Translations under genes and position numbers: made by a program
The notes under the pieces: model-generated
Database searches by the model: none
What the model was told of the DNA's origin: nothing
What the model saw: the letters and a program-made list of their open reading frames with translations, nothing else
Part shown: in pieces, positions 54,884-63,732 of the stretch
Layout of the letters: the number at the start of each line of letters is the position of its first letter
How positions within the stretch are numbered: the stretch's first letter is position 1
NCBI RefSeq assembly: GCF_900178005.1
Contig: NZ_FXBS01000006.1
Span: 1,707,585 to 1,771,584, forward strand
DNA length: 64,000 nucleotides
Direction: 5' to 3'
DNA from: Tuberibacillus sp. Marseille-P3662
Lineage (GTDB): Bacteria > Bacillota > Bacilli > Bacillales > Sporolactobacillaceae

Positions 54884-56209
54884 TTAAACGAACGTGTTGG
54901 TGAGTAGAACAATCCCAAAAGCGATAAATGCAAGTAATGTCTCCAAAACTGTCCATGTTTTAAACGTTTCCTTCACGGTTAACCCTAAGTATTCTTTGAC
55001 TAACCAGAAACCTGCATCGTTGACGTGTGATAACATTAGAGACCCTGCACCGGTCGCGATAACGAGCAACTCCAAGTTCACACCTGACATGTGAGCAATA
55101 ACTGGTGATACAATACCCGCTGCTGTTGTTAATGCAACTGTCGCTGAACCTGTGGCGACCCGAATAAGTCCGGCTACTACAAATGCTAAAACAATCGGTG
55201 ATAGGGATAATTGCTCTGACATTTGCGCAATGGAATCACCCACACCACTTTCAATAAGGATTTGTTTAAATGCACCACCTGCTCCAATGATTAAAATAAT
55301 CGAACCAACGGGGAGTATACTTTCGTCTACTAGCTTTTTAATAATCTCTTTATCCATCCCTTGACGGAATCCAAGGAGGTAGAATGCTACGAAACAAGAG
55401 ATTAGAAGAGCAACGACAGGACTACCAATAAATAAGAAAAACTCCGTTACACTGTTAGGCAGTGATATATAAGGTGCCACAACAGATAATAAAATTAGTA
55501 TAATAGGTAATAAGATGACGAAAAAAGAAATACCCGTGCTTGGTAAATTATAGGATATGTTACTCGGCCGGATCAGGTCCGGTTCTCTATTTGGAATCAC
55601 GCGTTTATGCACCCATTTTGCAAATATTGGGCCTGCAATGATTGCCGTCGGCAGCGCAATGATGAGTGCGTATATAAGGACGCGCCCTATATTGGCATTA
55701 TAAATACTTATCGCAGTCATCGCCCCTGGGTGTGGCGGAACAATACCATGGACAATGGATAATCCCGCAAGGACAGGTAACGCAATTAATAAAATGTTTT
55801 GTTTTGTTGTTTTACGAATCGAAATCACTAGAGGTAATAAAATCACAACCCCTACCTCAAAGAATACAGGGATTCCAATAATGAAACCTGAGAGTAACAT
55901 TGCCCATGGCAATTTCTTTGTACCAAAAAGTCGTACGAAGAAATCGGCCACTTGTATGCCAGCACCTGAGTCTGACATTAGCTTTCCTAAAATCGTACCT
56001 AATGCTAAAATGCCCACCAAATGCCCTAGAACATTGCCAACTCCGGTTTCATATGCACCAGCTATTTTATCCATTGATAATCCAGACATAACCCCTAAGA
56101 ATAAACACGCAACGGTTATACTAATAAATGCATGCCATTTCCACCATGATACGCCTAAAATGACAATCACAATCGCTAGAAAAGTAACCGTTAATAAATA
56201 AATATCCAT
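54884..56209 (-). CDS. GntP family permease
   Basis: 441 aa polytopic carrier of the gluconate:H+ symporter family, with LGTILGKLMSDSGAG (about 70-85), HGIVPPHPGAMTA (about 155), GAGGAFKQIL (about 305) and LSHVNDAGFWLV (about 390). As last gene of a glucosaminate-like operon it is the probable uptake system for the sugar acid. That replaces the PTS permease found with the dga genes of Salmonella, so the substrate would enter unphosphorylated. A CcpA-type site lies in its leader. Confidence 0.91.
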   Translation of the reverse strand: MDIYLLTVTFLAIVIVILGVSWWKWHAFISITVACLFLGVMSGLSMDKIAGAYETGVGNVLGHLVGILALGTILGKLMSDSGAGIQVADFFVRLFGTKKLPWAMLLSGFIIGIPVFFEVGVVILLPLVISIRKTTKQNILLIALPVLAGLSIVHGIVPPHPGAMTAISIYNANIGRVLIYALIIALPTAIIAGPIFAKWVHKRVIPNREPDLIRPSNISYNLPSTGISFFVILLPIILILLSVVAPYISLPNSVTEFFLFIGSPVVALLISCFVAFYLLGFRQGMDKEIIKKLVDESILPVGSIILIIGAGGAFKQILIESGVGDSIAQMSEQLSLSPIVLAFVVAGLIRVATGSATVALTTAAGIVSPVIAHMSGVNLELLVIATGAGSLMLSHVNDAGFWLVKEYLGLTVKETFKTWTVLETLLAFIAFGIVLLTNTFV

Positions 56210-56236
56210 ATTTGTTTTCTCCCCCTGTTATTATAT

Positions 56237-56250
56237 AGCAAGCGCTTTCA
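56237..56250 (-). promoter_or_regulatory. CcpA cre site upstream of gntP
   Basis: TGAAAGCGCTTGCT on the minus strand matches the Bacillus cre consensus TGNAANCGNWNNCA in all but the last base. It sits in the 89-base gap between the GntR gene and the permease, suggesting catabolite repression. Confidence 0.75.
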
Positions 56251-56298
56251 AAGAATTCACGAAAAGAGTGCACTGAACTCCATCACTCTCTCGTTGTT

Positions 56299-57012
56299 TT
56301 ATACATCATAATTCACCACATAATGTTGCATTTCCGTGTTATAGTGTCCTTCACTAAATTCAATCACATTTCCCATTTCATCATAAGAATACCGTAATCG
56401 CTTCAATAATGGCACTCCCTTTTTCACACCTAATCTATCTTCTACATGAGAGGGCGCCATAGAAACAGCAAACTGATCTCGAAACTTCTCCAAGGAAATA
56501 TCTTGTTCTTCAATCAATTCATACATGGATTGGACATTAAACTCCGAGCGTTCAATATCCTCCATTTGCGGCGTTAAATAGTGCGTAAAATGGATATAGG
56601 GTACATCATCAAGGTGATAAAGACGTTCTATTTTAAGACAATGTGAACCAAATAATTGATACAATTCTGCCCCCTCTTGATGCCATACAACTTCTACTTT
56701 TAACAATTGTTTTTGAATGCTATGGCCTTCTTCTACTAAAACTTCAGTAAAACGTTTCCCTCTGGAAAGCCTTGAGGTAGACGTATGTCGGATAACTTTT
56801 GTCCCCTTGCCGCTCCTAGTTTCGAGATAACCTTCTTGGACAAGTTCTTTGATGGCATTACGAACCGTTATCTTACTGACCTCAAATTCACTTTCCAATT
56901 GCGGTTCTGATGGGATATTCGTGTCAATAGCATACACACCATGTAAAATTCGATCTTTTAAGATGTTCTTCACTTGCAAATATAAAGGTCCTTTTTTGCG
57001 CGAAATATCCAT
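56299..57012 (-). CDS. GntR/UTRA family regulator
   Basis: 237 aa: GntR winged helix (about 8-75; VSKITVRNAIKELVQEGYLETRSGKGTKV) and UTRA ligand domain (about 90-230). Embedded between the kinase and permease genes of the sugar-acid operon, which it likely controls. A TATAACGTTATA palindrome upstream of the operon is the candidate operator. Confidence 0.9.
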   Translation of the reverse strand: MDISRKKGPLYLQVKNILKDRILHGVYAIDTNIPSEPQLESEFEVSKITVRNAIKELVQEGYLETRSGKGTKVIRHTSTSRLSRGKRFTEVLVEEGHSIQKQLLKVEVVWHQEGAELYQLFGSHCLKIERLYHLDDVPYIHFTHYLTPQMEDIERSEFNVQSMYELIEEQDISLEKFRDQFAVSMAPSHVEDRLGVKKGVPLLKRLRYSYDEMGNVIEFSEGHYNTEMQHYVVNYDV

Positions 57013-57022
57013 TACCTCATCA

Positions 57023-58039
57023 CTACCTTTCTACATCATTCACCGATTCTTGCATCGCTATGATTATGTCACTTTCCGATGACATAGGGGTATCACCTAC
57101 AACGGTGTGTGCAAGCATGCCAGCCGCTGTGGCAAACGCGACTGTTTTTTCTGGTAGAAATCCTTCTATTTCGCCATGAACAATACCACTTGTATAGGCA
57201 TCTCCTGCACCGATGCGATCAAGGACAGTAAACGTCCTTAGTTTTGAGAAAGTAAATGACTGATTTTTATACATAAATCCACGTAACGAATGCGTATTAT
57301 CATTGTTAATAGATCTGTGCGTTCCTGCTATAACAGAGATATTGTAGTTACTTGCCACATTTGGAATAAGATCCTTAAGTTGTTCGGCTTGTTCTGCCTT
57401 GTCTGTCTTCATACCAAGGACAAATTTGGCGTCCTTTTCGTTCATCATGACAATATCAGCAAGATGCAACATGTCTTCGTAATGGGGCTTTGCCTTCTCA
57501 TACCCGTCTTCACCCCAAAGTGAGGGACGGTAATTGCAGTCAAAGACAACTGTCCCGCCACGGTCTTTAACAACTTTCGCAAAGGATTTCATTTGATCGC
57601 GAACAGTATCATTCATCGCAAGGGTTATGCCACAGAAATGAACCACGTCAATCCTCTTAGCAATCTTTTCAAAATTGTACGTTTCTACAGGCGCTGTATT
57701 AAAGCTGCTTGCTTGACGATTAGAATAGGTCACGCGACTGGGACGCGTACCAAATCCACTCTCTAGAAAGTACATGCCAATATTGTTCCCATCCCGGTTA
57801 ATGAATGCTGGATTAATGCCTAACTTTTGTATGAAGGATTGTGAGGCATGACCAACTGGATTCGTAGGTAATGTTGATACAAGATATCCTGTATGCCCCA
57901 AGTACGATAATGCAGCAGTTATATTCACACCTGTACCTGTAAAGGAATAATTTAATGTGCTTGATTGTGATAAGAGTTCATAACCTGGTACTTCCAGGCG
58001 CATCATGACTTCCCCAAATGCTGCAATACCTCTAGCCAT
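57023..58039 (-). CDS. PfkB sugar kinase, 2-keto-3-deoxygluconate kinase type
   Basis: About 338 aa ribokinase-family enzyme: N-terminal FGEVMMRLEVPGYELL, FTGTGVNITAALSYLG (about 35-50) and C-terminal RIGAGDAYTSGIVHG with the catalytic Asp. This form resembles KdgK, giving KDPG, the substrate of the aldolase encoded just upstream. ATG at 58039 follows GAAGCGGG; the frame overlaps the aldolase stop by a few bases. Confidence 0.87.
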   Translation of the reverse strand: MARGIAAFGEVMMRLEVPGYELLSQSSTLNYSFTGTGVNITAALSYLGHTGYLVSTLPTNPVGHASQSFIQKLGINPAFINRDGNNIGMYFLESGFGTRPSRVTYSNRQASSFNTAPVETYNFEKIAKRIDVVHFCGITLAMNDTVRDQMKSFAKVVKDRGGTVVFDCNYRPSLWGEDGYEKAKPHYEDMLHLADIVMMNEKDAKFVLGMKTDKAEQAEQLKDLIPNVASNYNISVIAGTHRSINNDNTHSLRGFMYKNQSFTFSKLRTFTVLDRIGAGDAYTSGIVHGEIEGFLPEKTVAFATAAGMLAHTVVGDTPMSSESDIIIAMQESVNDVER

Positions 58040-58787
58040 GTTGATCAACCCGCTTCTTCGTTACTTCAAGTAATTCACGGACATCATCTACATTCGTTTT
58101 TCCTGTATCTTTGTCGATGATCGATGAATAGATGTGAGGAATGATTTTTGGCACTTGAGCTTCTAAGGCGATATCTAGGATCGTTTCGAAATTCTCTTTA
58201 TTAATGCCACCTGTTGGCTCTAATGCAAATCCCTCTTCTCCGCACGCCTCGGCCACTGCTCGGAACTCATCCTCACAACTTAATCCTTTCATTGGGAAGT
58301 ACTTTAATGCATTGCCACCCATATCACGTACAAGAGCAATCGCTGTTTTAATCGGTACAATTGCCTGTTCGTTCTGCGCAGCACTTAAGGGTCCCGTTGA
58401 AATATTGACATACCCTACCTGGCCCGTCGGGGATACTAAGCTGTTAATCCAGCTATCTTGTTCACCAAGGTTGGCTCGTGTGGCACCAACGGAAGGAAAT
58501 ACCTGATTAATATGACTCCCCGGGTAATGTTTCGCAATGTCTGTGACAACGGCAGCTTGACGATTATCACCAGCGCCTAATCCAATCGACACGGCATCAT
58601 CAATTTCTTTTCCGTATGCTTTCATTGCCGCCACGGCATCATCTACCGTTGGATAATTTTTTGAAAGCACACCCACTAGAATATGGCCTTCTGCCGCTTC
58701 AAAAATGGCTTTAGCATTCTCTATACTATTGGCCAATCCATTTAATGCGACGCGACCTTTATAAAATCGCTTTGTAATATCTGACAT
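58032..58787 (-). CDS. dgaF: KDPG aldolase, DgaF type
   Basis: 251 aa barrel protein with VGVLSKNYPTVDDAV (about 38), SIGLGAGDNRQAA (about 67), NALKYFPMKGLSCEDEF (Schiff-base Lys region, about 155) and LEPTGGINKENF (about 190). These match the DgaF family (2-dehydro-3-deoxyphosphogluconate aldolase of D-glucosaminate degradation), giving pyruvate and glyceraldehyde 3-phosphate. One base separates it from the lyase gene start region upstream; they are translationally close. Confidence 0.88.
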   Translation of the reverse strand: MSDITKRFYKGRVALNGLANSIENAKAIFEAAEGHILVGVLSKNYPTVDDAVAAMKAYGKEIDDAVSIGLGAGDNRQAAVVTDIAKHYPGSHINQVFPSVGATRANLGEQDSWINSLVSPTGQVGYVNISTGPLSAAQNEQAIVPIKTAIALVRDMGGNALKYFPMKGLSCEDEFRAVAEACGEEGFALEPTGGINKENFETILDIALEAQVPKIIPHIYSSIIDKDTGKTNVDDVRELLEVTKKRVDQHG

Positions 58788-58788
58788 G

Positions 58789-59892
58789 CTATTTCCCCCC
58801 TACGGATTCTCGTATCTTAGATTCAATGATGTTGATATCATCACCTTGAAGTGGCCGTGGATCAATGTCGAAATGACCTTGTCTCACACCATAATCACGT
58901 GTGTAAATCGCGATATCACCTTCACGTAGTTTGTCAACGACTTCTTTTGCTGTCGTATTGATATTTTGTGAATCAATTTGTATACGCGCGCGGTATATGG
59001 CCCGACCCGCTTCGTCCTGAACAATGGTGACATTAACACCTTCAATATCATTGAGTGACATTAAAGCTTGTAAGGACGCTTTTTCCTGTTCACTTTTATC
59101 TTCTTTGCTACCGTATTCATCAAGGGCTTGGAGTAAGCCGAAGGTTGTCTCTTTCCCCACCTTCATACTTCGTCCAATACAATGTAATTGGACTTTGACC
59201 CATTCAATGTAGTTTCGTTTACCAGCAACAATCCCTGAGGTTGGGCCTTCAATAGCCTTTGATCCACTGTAGATGGCTAGATCTGAGTACTTGACATACT
59301 TTTGAAGGTCCTCTTCGGCTGCTGCATCCACAATAAGTGGAACGCTATTACGCTGAGCAACGTCCCATGCTTCCTCGATTGAAATCATATTTTTTTGAAC
59401 GGCGTGGTGAGATTTCACATAAAGAATAGCGGCTGTATGGTCACCAATGGCTTCTTCTATATGTTCAGCTTTGCCTTCATTAGCATAACCTGCCTCAACA
59501 AGCTCTCCACCGCCTAAATAAATCATTGTTTCAACCGGTGCTCCGTATTGGACATTGTGACCTTTCAGCATGACAACTTCATTTTTAGCAATCGTTTCCT
59601 GATGAAGGCGTTCGCTCTTACGCCGATTCCCTTGGGTCACAAGCGCTGCAATTGATAACGCAATCCCACTGGATGCGGAATTCACAACAACGGCTCCCTC
59701 TGAACCAAGCTTGTTTGCGATGTAGTCACCGGACTTATCAACTAGATCGGCAATTTCCACATAATTTTGTCCGCCATACTTCATCGCATCCATGACCGTA
59801 TCCGATGGAGCTGATACTCCCAGAATACTCATTCGACCACTTGCGTTAATGACACGTTTAAGACCATATTTAGCATTTAATGAACTCGCCAT
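58789..59892 (-). CDS. dgaE: PLP-dependent D-glucosaminate(-6-phosphate) ammonia-lyase-like, DgaE type
   Basis: 367 aa member of the SelA-like PLP fold. VINASGRMSILGVS at the start, VVVNSASSGIALSIAAL (cofactor phosphate region, about 68-84) and AIYSGSKAIEGPTSGIVAGKRN with the PLP Lys (about 208) are seen. DgaE removes ammonia from D-glucosaminate 6-phosphate to give KDPG. Here a KDG-type kinase and a non-PTS permease suggest the unphosphorylated acid may be used. It overlaps the amidohydrolase gene by 23 bases. Confidence 0.85.
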   Translation of the reverse strand: MASSLNAKYGLKRVINASGRMSILGVSAPSDTVMDAMKYGGQNYVEIADLVDKSGDYIANKLGSEGAVVVNSASSGIALSIAALVTQGNRRKSERLHQETIAKNEVVMLKGHNVQYGAPVETMIYLGGGELVEAGYANEGKAEHIEEAIGDHTAAILYVKSHHAVQKNMISIEEAWDVAQRNSVPLIVDAAAEEDLQKYVKYSDLAIYSGSKAIEGPTSGIVAGKRNYIEWVKVQLHCIGRSMKVGKETTFGLLQALDEYGSKEDKSEQEKASLQALMSLNDIEGVNVTIVQDEAGRAIYRARIQIDSQNINTTAKEVVDKLREGDIAIYTRDYGVRQGHFDIDPRPLQGDDINIIESKIRESVGGK

Positions 59893-60970
59893 TGATCACC
59901 ACTCCCTTTGTTTCTATCGTTCTCTCTGCCACCCGCTGATCCCCTTCAGAATCAACGAGTGCTGCTCGGGCATTTTGAACATTAAATAGAGTTAAATTCG
60001 CTACATCCCCAACCTTAATTCGGCCGAGTTCCGGTTTATTAAGCCAACTTGCTGCATGAGTTGTGACTGCAGCGATCACTTCATCTAATGAGTATCCTAG
60101 GTATAAGAATTTGGATAACACATTCGCCATACTATAGACCGGACCGTTTAAACGATTTCCATGATATATGTCTGTGCTAATTGTATCTAAGCCAATATGA
60201 TGTTGTTTTGCTGATTCCGCAACATCAAATGAAAAACTTGCCGTGCCATGCCCCACATCTAGATGAACCCCTCGTTCTATGGCGTCAGTTAACACTTGAA
60301 GAGGCTGTCCTTCATTGTCGAAAAGATTGTTCGATTTACCATTAAGATAATGAGTAATCACATCATGTTCTTCTAAAAGTGAAACAACCTCTTCAATATC
60401 CGGAGGCGCAGAGCCAATATGGACCATTAAAGGAAGTGACGTTTTACTTGACAGATCTCGCGCAATGTGGAGGGGTTCAATACCACGATCACCAACCACA
60501 CTGTGACTCATCCGGGCCTTGAATCCTACTATGGCTTCCTTATGTTCATTGATGGCCTGAACAGCTTTATCTTTATCTATCCAGTGGGTATTGGATAACT
60601 CATCCACCCTTTGTAAGCCAATCCGTGAGATATTCAAAAAGGCAAACAAATTGGTTTTGTTTTGTTCTCTACTGGCCATTAAATCGTCAATTCGATCGGC
60701 CCCGCAGCTTCCAGCATCCACAATCGTTGTAACACCCTGTTTGACTCCGATTTCATCGATTTCATCACCATATGGATCAAACTCTGGAAACGCATGGACA
60801 TGTAAATCAATCCAACCGCTCGATACATACATCCCCGAGCAATCATATACCTGTTGCCCCCATCCACTTCCAGACTCTGTTAAATCACGAATTTTACCGT
60901 CTTCAATCACGATATCGATTGTCTCTCCAGTCACACGTTTGACATTATGTAATACGAATCGTTCTTTCAT
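59870..60970 (-). CDS. Amidohydrolase/deacetylase family metallohydrolase
   Basis: About 366 aa amidohydrolase. Metal-site motif GWIDLHVHAFPEFDPYGDE (about 58-75), carboxylate-Lys region KARMSHSVVG (about 155), later metal His in PLMVHIGSAP and the Asp in DTISTDIYHG are present. Relatives accompany dgaE-dgaF genes in other Firmicutes and are proposed deacetylases. It would free the amino group of an N-acylated sugar acid before the lyase. It is the first gene of the operon. The ATG at 60970 follows AAAGGTG; the longer frame to 61015 has no site and runs into the cre site. Confidence 0.86.
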   Translation of the reverse strand: MKERFVLHNVKRVTGETIDIVIEDGKIRDLTESGSGWGQQVYDCSGMYVSSGWIDLHVHAFPEFDPYGDEIDEIGVKQGVTTIVDAGSCGADRIDDLMASREQNKTNLFAFLNISRIGLQRVDELSNTHWIDKDKAVQAINEHKEAIVGFKARMSHSVVGDRGIEPLHIARDLSSKTSLPLMVHIGSAPPDIEEVVSLLEEHDVITHYLNGKSNNLFDNEGQPLQVLTDAIERGVHLDVGHGTASFSFDVAESAKQHHIGLDTISTDIYHGNRLNGPVYSMANVLSKFLYLGYSLDEVIAAVTTHAASWLNKPELGRIKVGDVANLTLFNVQNARAALVDSEGDQRVAERTIETKGVVINGEFIKC

Positions 60971-60995
60971 TGACTTCACCTTTTTTCTAACTCTA

Positions 60996-61009
60996 TTAAT
61001 ACGCTTACA
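60996..61009 (-). promoter_or_regulatory. Probable cre site in the leader of the amino-sugar-acid operon
   Basis: TGTAAGCGTATTAA on the minus strand matches the cre consensus at all but one fixed position. It lies between the promoter region and the first gene, as expected for a CcpA roadblock. Confidence 0.55.
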
Positions 61010-61066
61010 TAACATAGTTACCTTTTTTACGCATTAAGAATAGCACATCAAAATTCATAAAGTCAA

Positions 61067-61078
61067 TATAACGTTATA
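61067..61078. promoter_or_regulatory. TATAACGTTATA palindrome, candidate GntR operator
   Basis: A 12-bp perfect palindrome directly before a minus-strand TTGACT (-35) with TATTCT 18 bases on. GntR/HutC-type operators are AT-rich palindromes of this kind; the operon carries its own GntR gene. Confidence 0.55.
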
Positions 61079-61108
61079 ATGTTTAATTAAATAAACGATT
61101 ATAATCTA

Positions 61109-61357
61109 TCAAAATAAAAGAACTACCGGTGAATCCCCAGCAGTTCGGTCATGCACTTTATTTTTATTATTGAAACGAAGATTTGCTATTTTCAAATTGA
61201 GGCAATCGTCTTGATGAGCCTCAAGCATCTCATCAAGGATTTGTTTAGCAACTGTATCCGATGGCACAAGCGGATTGATGGCCTTAGCCAGCATCGCTAT
61301 ATGGTAATCACCTATAACAGCAGCCTCAGCAGTGAGGCGCTCAAAACCGATCTCGCA
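61109..61357 (-). pseudogene. GH4 glycosidase (6-phospho-glucosidase type) C-terminal remnant
   Basis: The minus strand reads FERLTAEAAVIGDYHIAML then AINPLVPSDTVAKQILDEML and EAHQD. This matches the end of GH4 6-phospho-beta-glucosidases (ELTIEAAVTGDYDxAxxAL, NPLVPS, xxLLDEMLEAHKxYLP). Upstream frames are closed by stops, and the last 25 codons before the stop look unrelated. About 80 codons survive. Confidence 0.72.
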
Positions 61358-61448
61358 CGGAGGTCACCACACACAAAAGCTACAATAATAAATATAGTAT
61401 TACCCTCTAGTTCATTCCGACAATATAGAAGAACCATGTGCCTTCTAT

Positions 61449-62078
61449 TTATTTAATTAACTGTTCAATATCACTCTTTCTGTAATAACCAGCTACTCCT
61501 GGTTTTGAGCTGATATAATCGATAATTTCTTTATTTTTCAGCCCTAATGTCGATTTTAAACCGTTAATAATCATACCTAGATATTCTTTCGACGGTTGGT
61601 TAAATGGAACGTCTAAATCCCAATCAGCTGTAAAAGTTAAGACGGGATATCCACCCTCATCACCTAAATATAAAATCGTTCCATACCATGAATCTTTTAT
61701 TGTTTTATACCCCTGATCCATAATTTCATGTAAATCGATATCCAATGCAACACCGTTATTTTCTTGTTTAATGACGTCCATAAACTGCTCTACTGTTATT
61801 AAATACATTCGACTATAAGTGCGGTGCTTATTATCCTGTTTTAACCCTATAAATCCTACACCTTGTTGTTGCCAACGGTCAGATTCCATGGCAAAATATA
61901 AAGGATAATGCATGATATAGGTTGCCTCCTCAATAGGAAGCGTTGGGTCTTCACATCCTACCTCCACTTTTTCAGAGCCCTCAGGTTTTCCTCCTTTTAT
62001 GTAACATAAAAATCGGTCTCTATTTAAATTAGAACCATAACTTGCATACCATACATAGTTCACCTTTTCTAATTCCAT
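61449..62078 (-). CDS. Gamma-glutamylcyclotransferase-like (GGCT fold) protein
   Basis: About 209 aa with the N-terminal WYASYGSNLNRDRF (about 8-22); YGSN is the substrate-loop motif of the gamma-glutamylcyclotransferase fold. The catalytic Glu of GGCT is not clearly placed by eye, so activity is uncertain. Similar proteins in Bacillus are unnamed. The start is one of four successive GTG/ATG codons (62087-62078). It follows the gamma-glutamyl hydrolase gene by about 45 bases, so both may serve gamma-glutamyl peptide turnover. Confidence 0.75.
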   Translation of the reverse strand: MELEKVNYVWYASYGSNLNRDRFLCYIKGGKPEGSEKVEVGCEDPTLPIEEATYIMHYPLYFAMESDRWQQQGVGFIGLKQDNKHRTYSRMYLITVEQFMDVIKQENNGVALDIDLHEIMDQGYKTIKDSWYGTILYLGDEGGYPVLTFTADWDLDVPFNQPSKEYLGMIINGLKSTLGLKNKEIIDYISSKPGVAGYYRKSDIEQLIK

Positions 62079-62123
62079 CATCATCACATCCTCAACAACT
62101 TAAGTATTTCTTTCAGCAATAAA

Positions 62124-62858
62124 CTACTGTGTCTGATTTGTACACTCAGATACAAACTCTTTAAATAGTTGATCCATACTTGAATCTTCACTGGCCATTT
62201 CTTCAGGATGCCATTGAATTCCCCACAAAAGTGAGATTTCGTTAACTCCCTCGACGGCTTCAATGACACCATCTGGAGCGACGGCTACTGGTTTAAGATT
62301 AGGGGCAAGTTGGTCAATGGCCTGGTGATGCATGCTGTTAACTCGAATCTTTGAACGATTGAAGATTTGATATAACCGACTCTGATTATCAATTTGGATT
62401 TCATGCGTAGGCTCAGGTCTTGCCGCCTGTTGATAATGATTGATTGCATTAGAATTATTCGTTTCAATGTCTTGTATTACCGTTCCTCCTAAGGCAGCGT
62501 TTAACATAGTAATGCCTCTGCAAATGGCCAAGATCGGTTTGGTCTGTTTCTGTGCATTCCTCACTAGTTCAATTTCTAATTGGTCACGCTTTCCATTGGT
62601 TTTTCGTATCATTGGATCGGGTTCTGCTTGGTATGAATTCGGATCAACATCTTCCCCACTGCTTAAAATTATTCCACTACATATGGAAATCCACACTTCT
62701 GCCATCCCGGCTTTTGTCCCCGTTGGAATGACAACAGGGATCCCCCCTGCTTCGATCACAGAGCGAATATACTTCTCGTGTAGATTAAGGCTCGGAATGT
62801 TATTGTGAATAACCGTCGAACCAGTAATCCCGATTACAGGTTTAGTTAACTGTTTCAT
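62124..62858 (-). CDS. Gamma-glutamyl-gamma-aminobutyrate hydrolase family protein (class I amidotransferase fold)
   Basis: 244 aa peptidase C26 member (PuuD-like). The nucleophile Cys is in ILAICRGITMLNAALGG (about 110), and the catalytic His and Glu in GIQWHPEEMAS (about 215). GEDVDPNSY (about 70) is typical of the family. It would cleave gamma-glutamyl-GABA or similar amides, releasing glutamate. No putrescine genes are nearby. Confidence 0.9.
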   Translation of the reverse strand: MKQLTKPVIGITGSTVIHNNIPSLNLHEKYIRSVIEAGGIPVVIPTGTKAGMAEVWISICSGIILSSGEDVDPNSYQAEPDPMIRKTNGKRDQLEIELVRNAQKQTKPILAICRGITMLNAALGGTVIQDIETNNSNAINHYQQAARPEPTHEIQIDNQSRLYQIFNRSKIRVNSMHHQAIDQLAPNLKPVAVAPDGVIEAVEGVNEISLLWGIQWHPEEMASEDSSMDQLFKEFVSECTNQTQ

Positions 62859-62880
62859 TTAATCATCTCCTTCCTACGCT

Positions 62881-63322
62881 TACCCAGTATCAAAATATCC
62901 TAATATCAACTTTTAAAGCATAAAAAATTGTTACCCAACCTTAGTAATCAGCTGCTTTTTATTTTGGTAGAACCGTATGGAAAATATACTTAATCTTTTT
63001 AATAAGGAAGGAATTAGTATAAAATAGGGGAGTTTATGCAATTAAATAAATAACAACAAATATAAGAAACGAATAAATCTGTTTCCTTTCCTTACTATTC
63101 ATGGGAATATGCAAATTTGTTCGTTTCTCCCGCTTAACGCCTTTAAATCGGTTTTAATATTTTTATGATGTATTTTCCATTTAATAGACTTCTTTCGGAT
63201 AGCGGATATTTGCAATAGAATCCTATACCATTTGGCTGGATCGTTGGGTGTAGGTTTAACGGACTCAATGGTAGCCATTGCGCCCTTTTCTTAAATAAAT
63301 GGATGTAAATTAACTGTATTGA
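62881..63322. other. Gene-free spacer
   Basis: AT-rich stretch between the amidotransferase-fold gene and the ArsR gene. No open frame with a ribosome site, no repeat and no RNA motif was recognised. It should hold the promoter of the minus-strand gene pair at its left end. Confidence 0.5.
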
Positions 63323-63357
63323 AAAAAAGATTCCCTCGTTTCAAGGAAATCCTTTTT
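63323..63357 (-). terminator. Terminator after the ArsR-type gene
   Basis: On the minus strand GGATTTCCTT, a short loop, then GAGGGAATC followed by seven T. It lies 48 bases past the ArsR stop. Confidence 0.65.
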
Positions 63358-63404
63358 AGTTTATTGGACAGCTTGATCAAAACTTGTCTTTTAACTTTCA
63401 TTTA

Positions 63405-63731
63405 TTAATCTTCTGCTATGCACTTAATCCATTCTAACTTTCTATCCCAATCCGCAGCTAAATTTGTCATCCACTCTACTGTTGAAGACAGTTGCTGTGG
63501 ACACAGCTTATATCTTACCTCCCGCCCAACACGATTACTGGATACAAGCCTAGCCTCTTTTAAGATTGTTAGATGTTTAACAACTGCCTGACGAGATACA
63601 GTTACCGTTGTTGCTAATGTTGTTGCTGTAGCTTGTCCTCTTAAAGCGATTAGATCAAGTAACTCTCGACGTGTGGGGTCTGCTAAGGCGATCAAGACAT
63701 TTTCGAGATTACTACTATCTGTCGTTGCCAT
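63405..63731 (-). CDS. ArsR family transcriptional regulator
   Basis: About 108 aa winged-helix protein: LADPTRRELLDLIALRGQATATTLATTVTVSRQAVVKHLTILKEARLV (about 12-60). No metal-site Cys pair is evident, so it is of the SmtB-fold group that controls AHSA1/SRPBCC genes. The ATG at 63731 lies one base after the stop of the AHSA1 gene, a coupled arrangement; the frame continues further upstream but overlaps that gene. Confidence 0.88.
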   Translation of the reverse strand: MATTDSSNLENVLIALADPTRRELLDLIALRGQATATTLATTVTVSRQAVVKHLTILKEARLVSSNRVGREVRYKLCPQQLSSTVEWMTNLAADWDRKLEWIKCIAED

Positions 63732-63732
63732 T

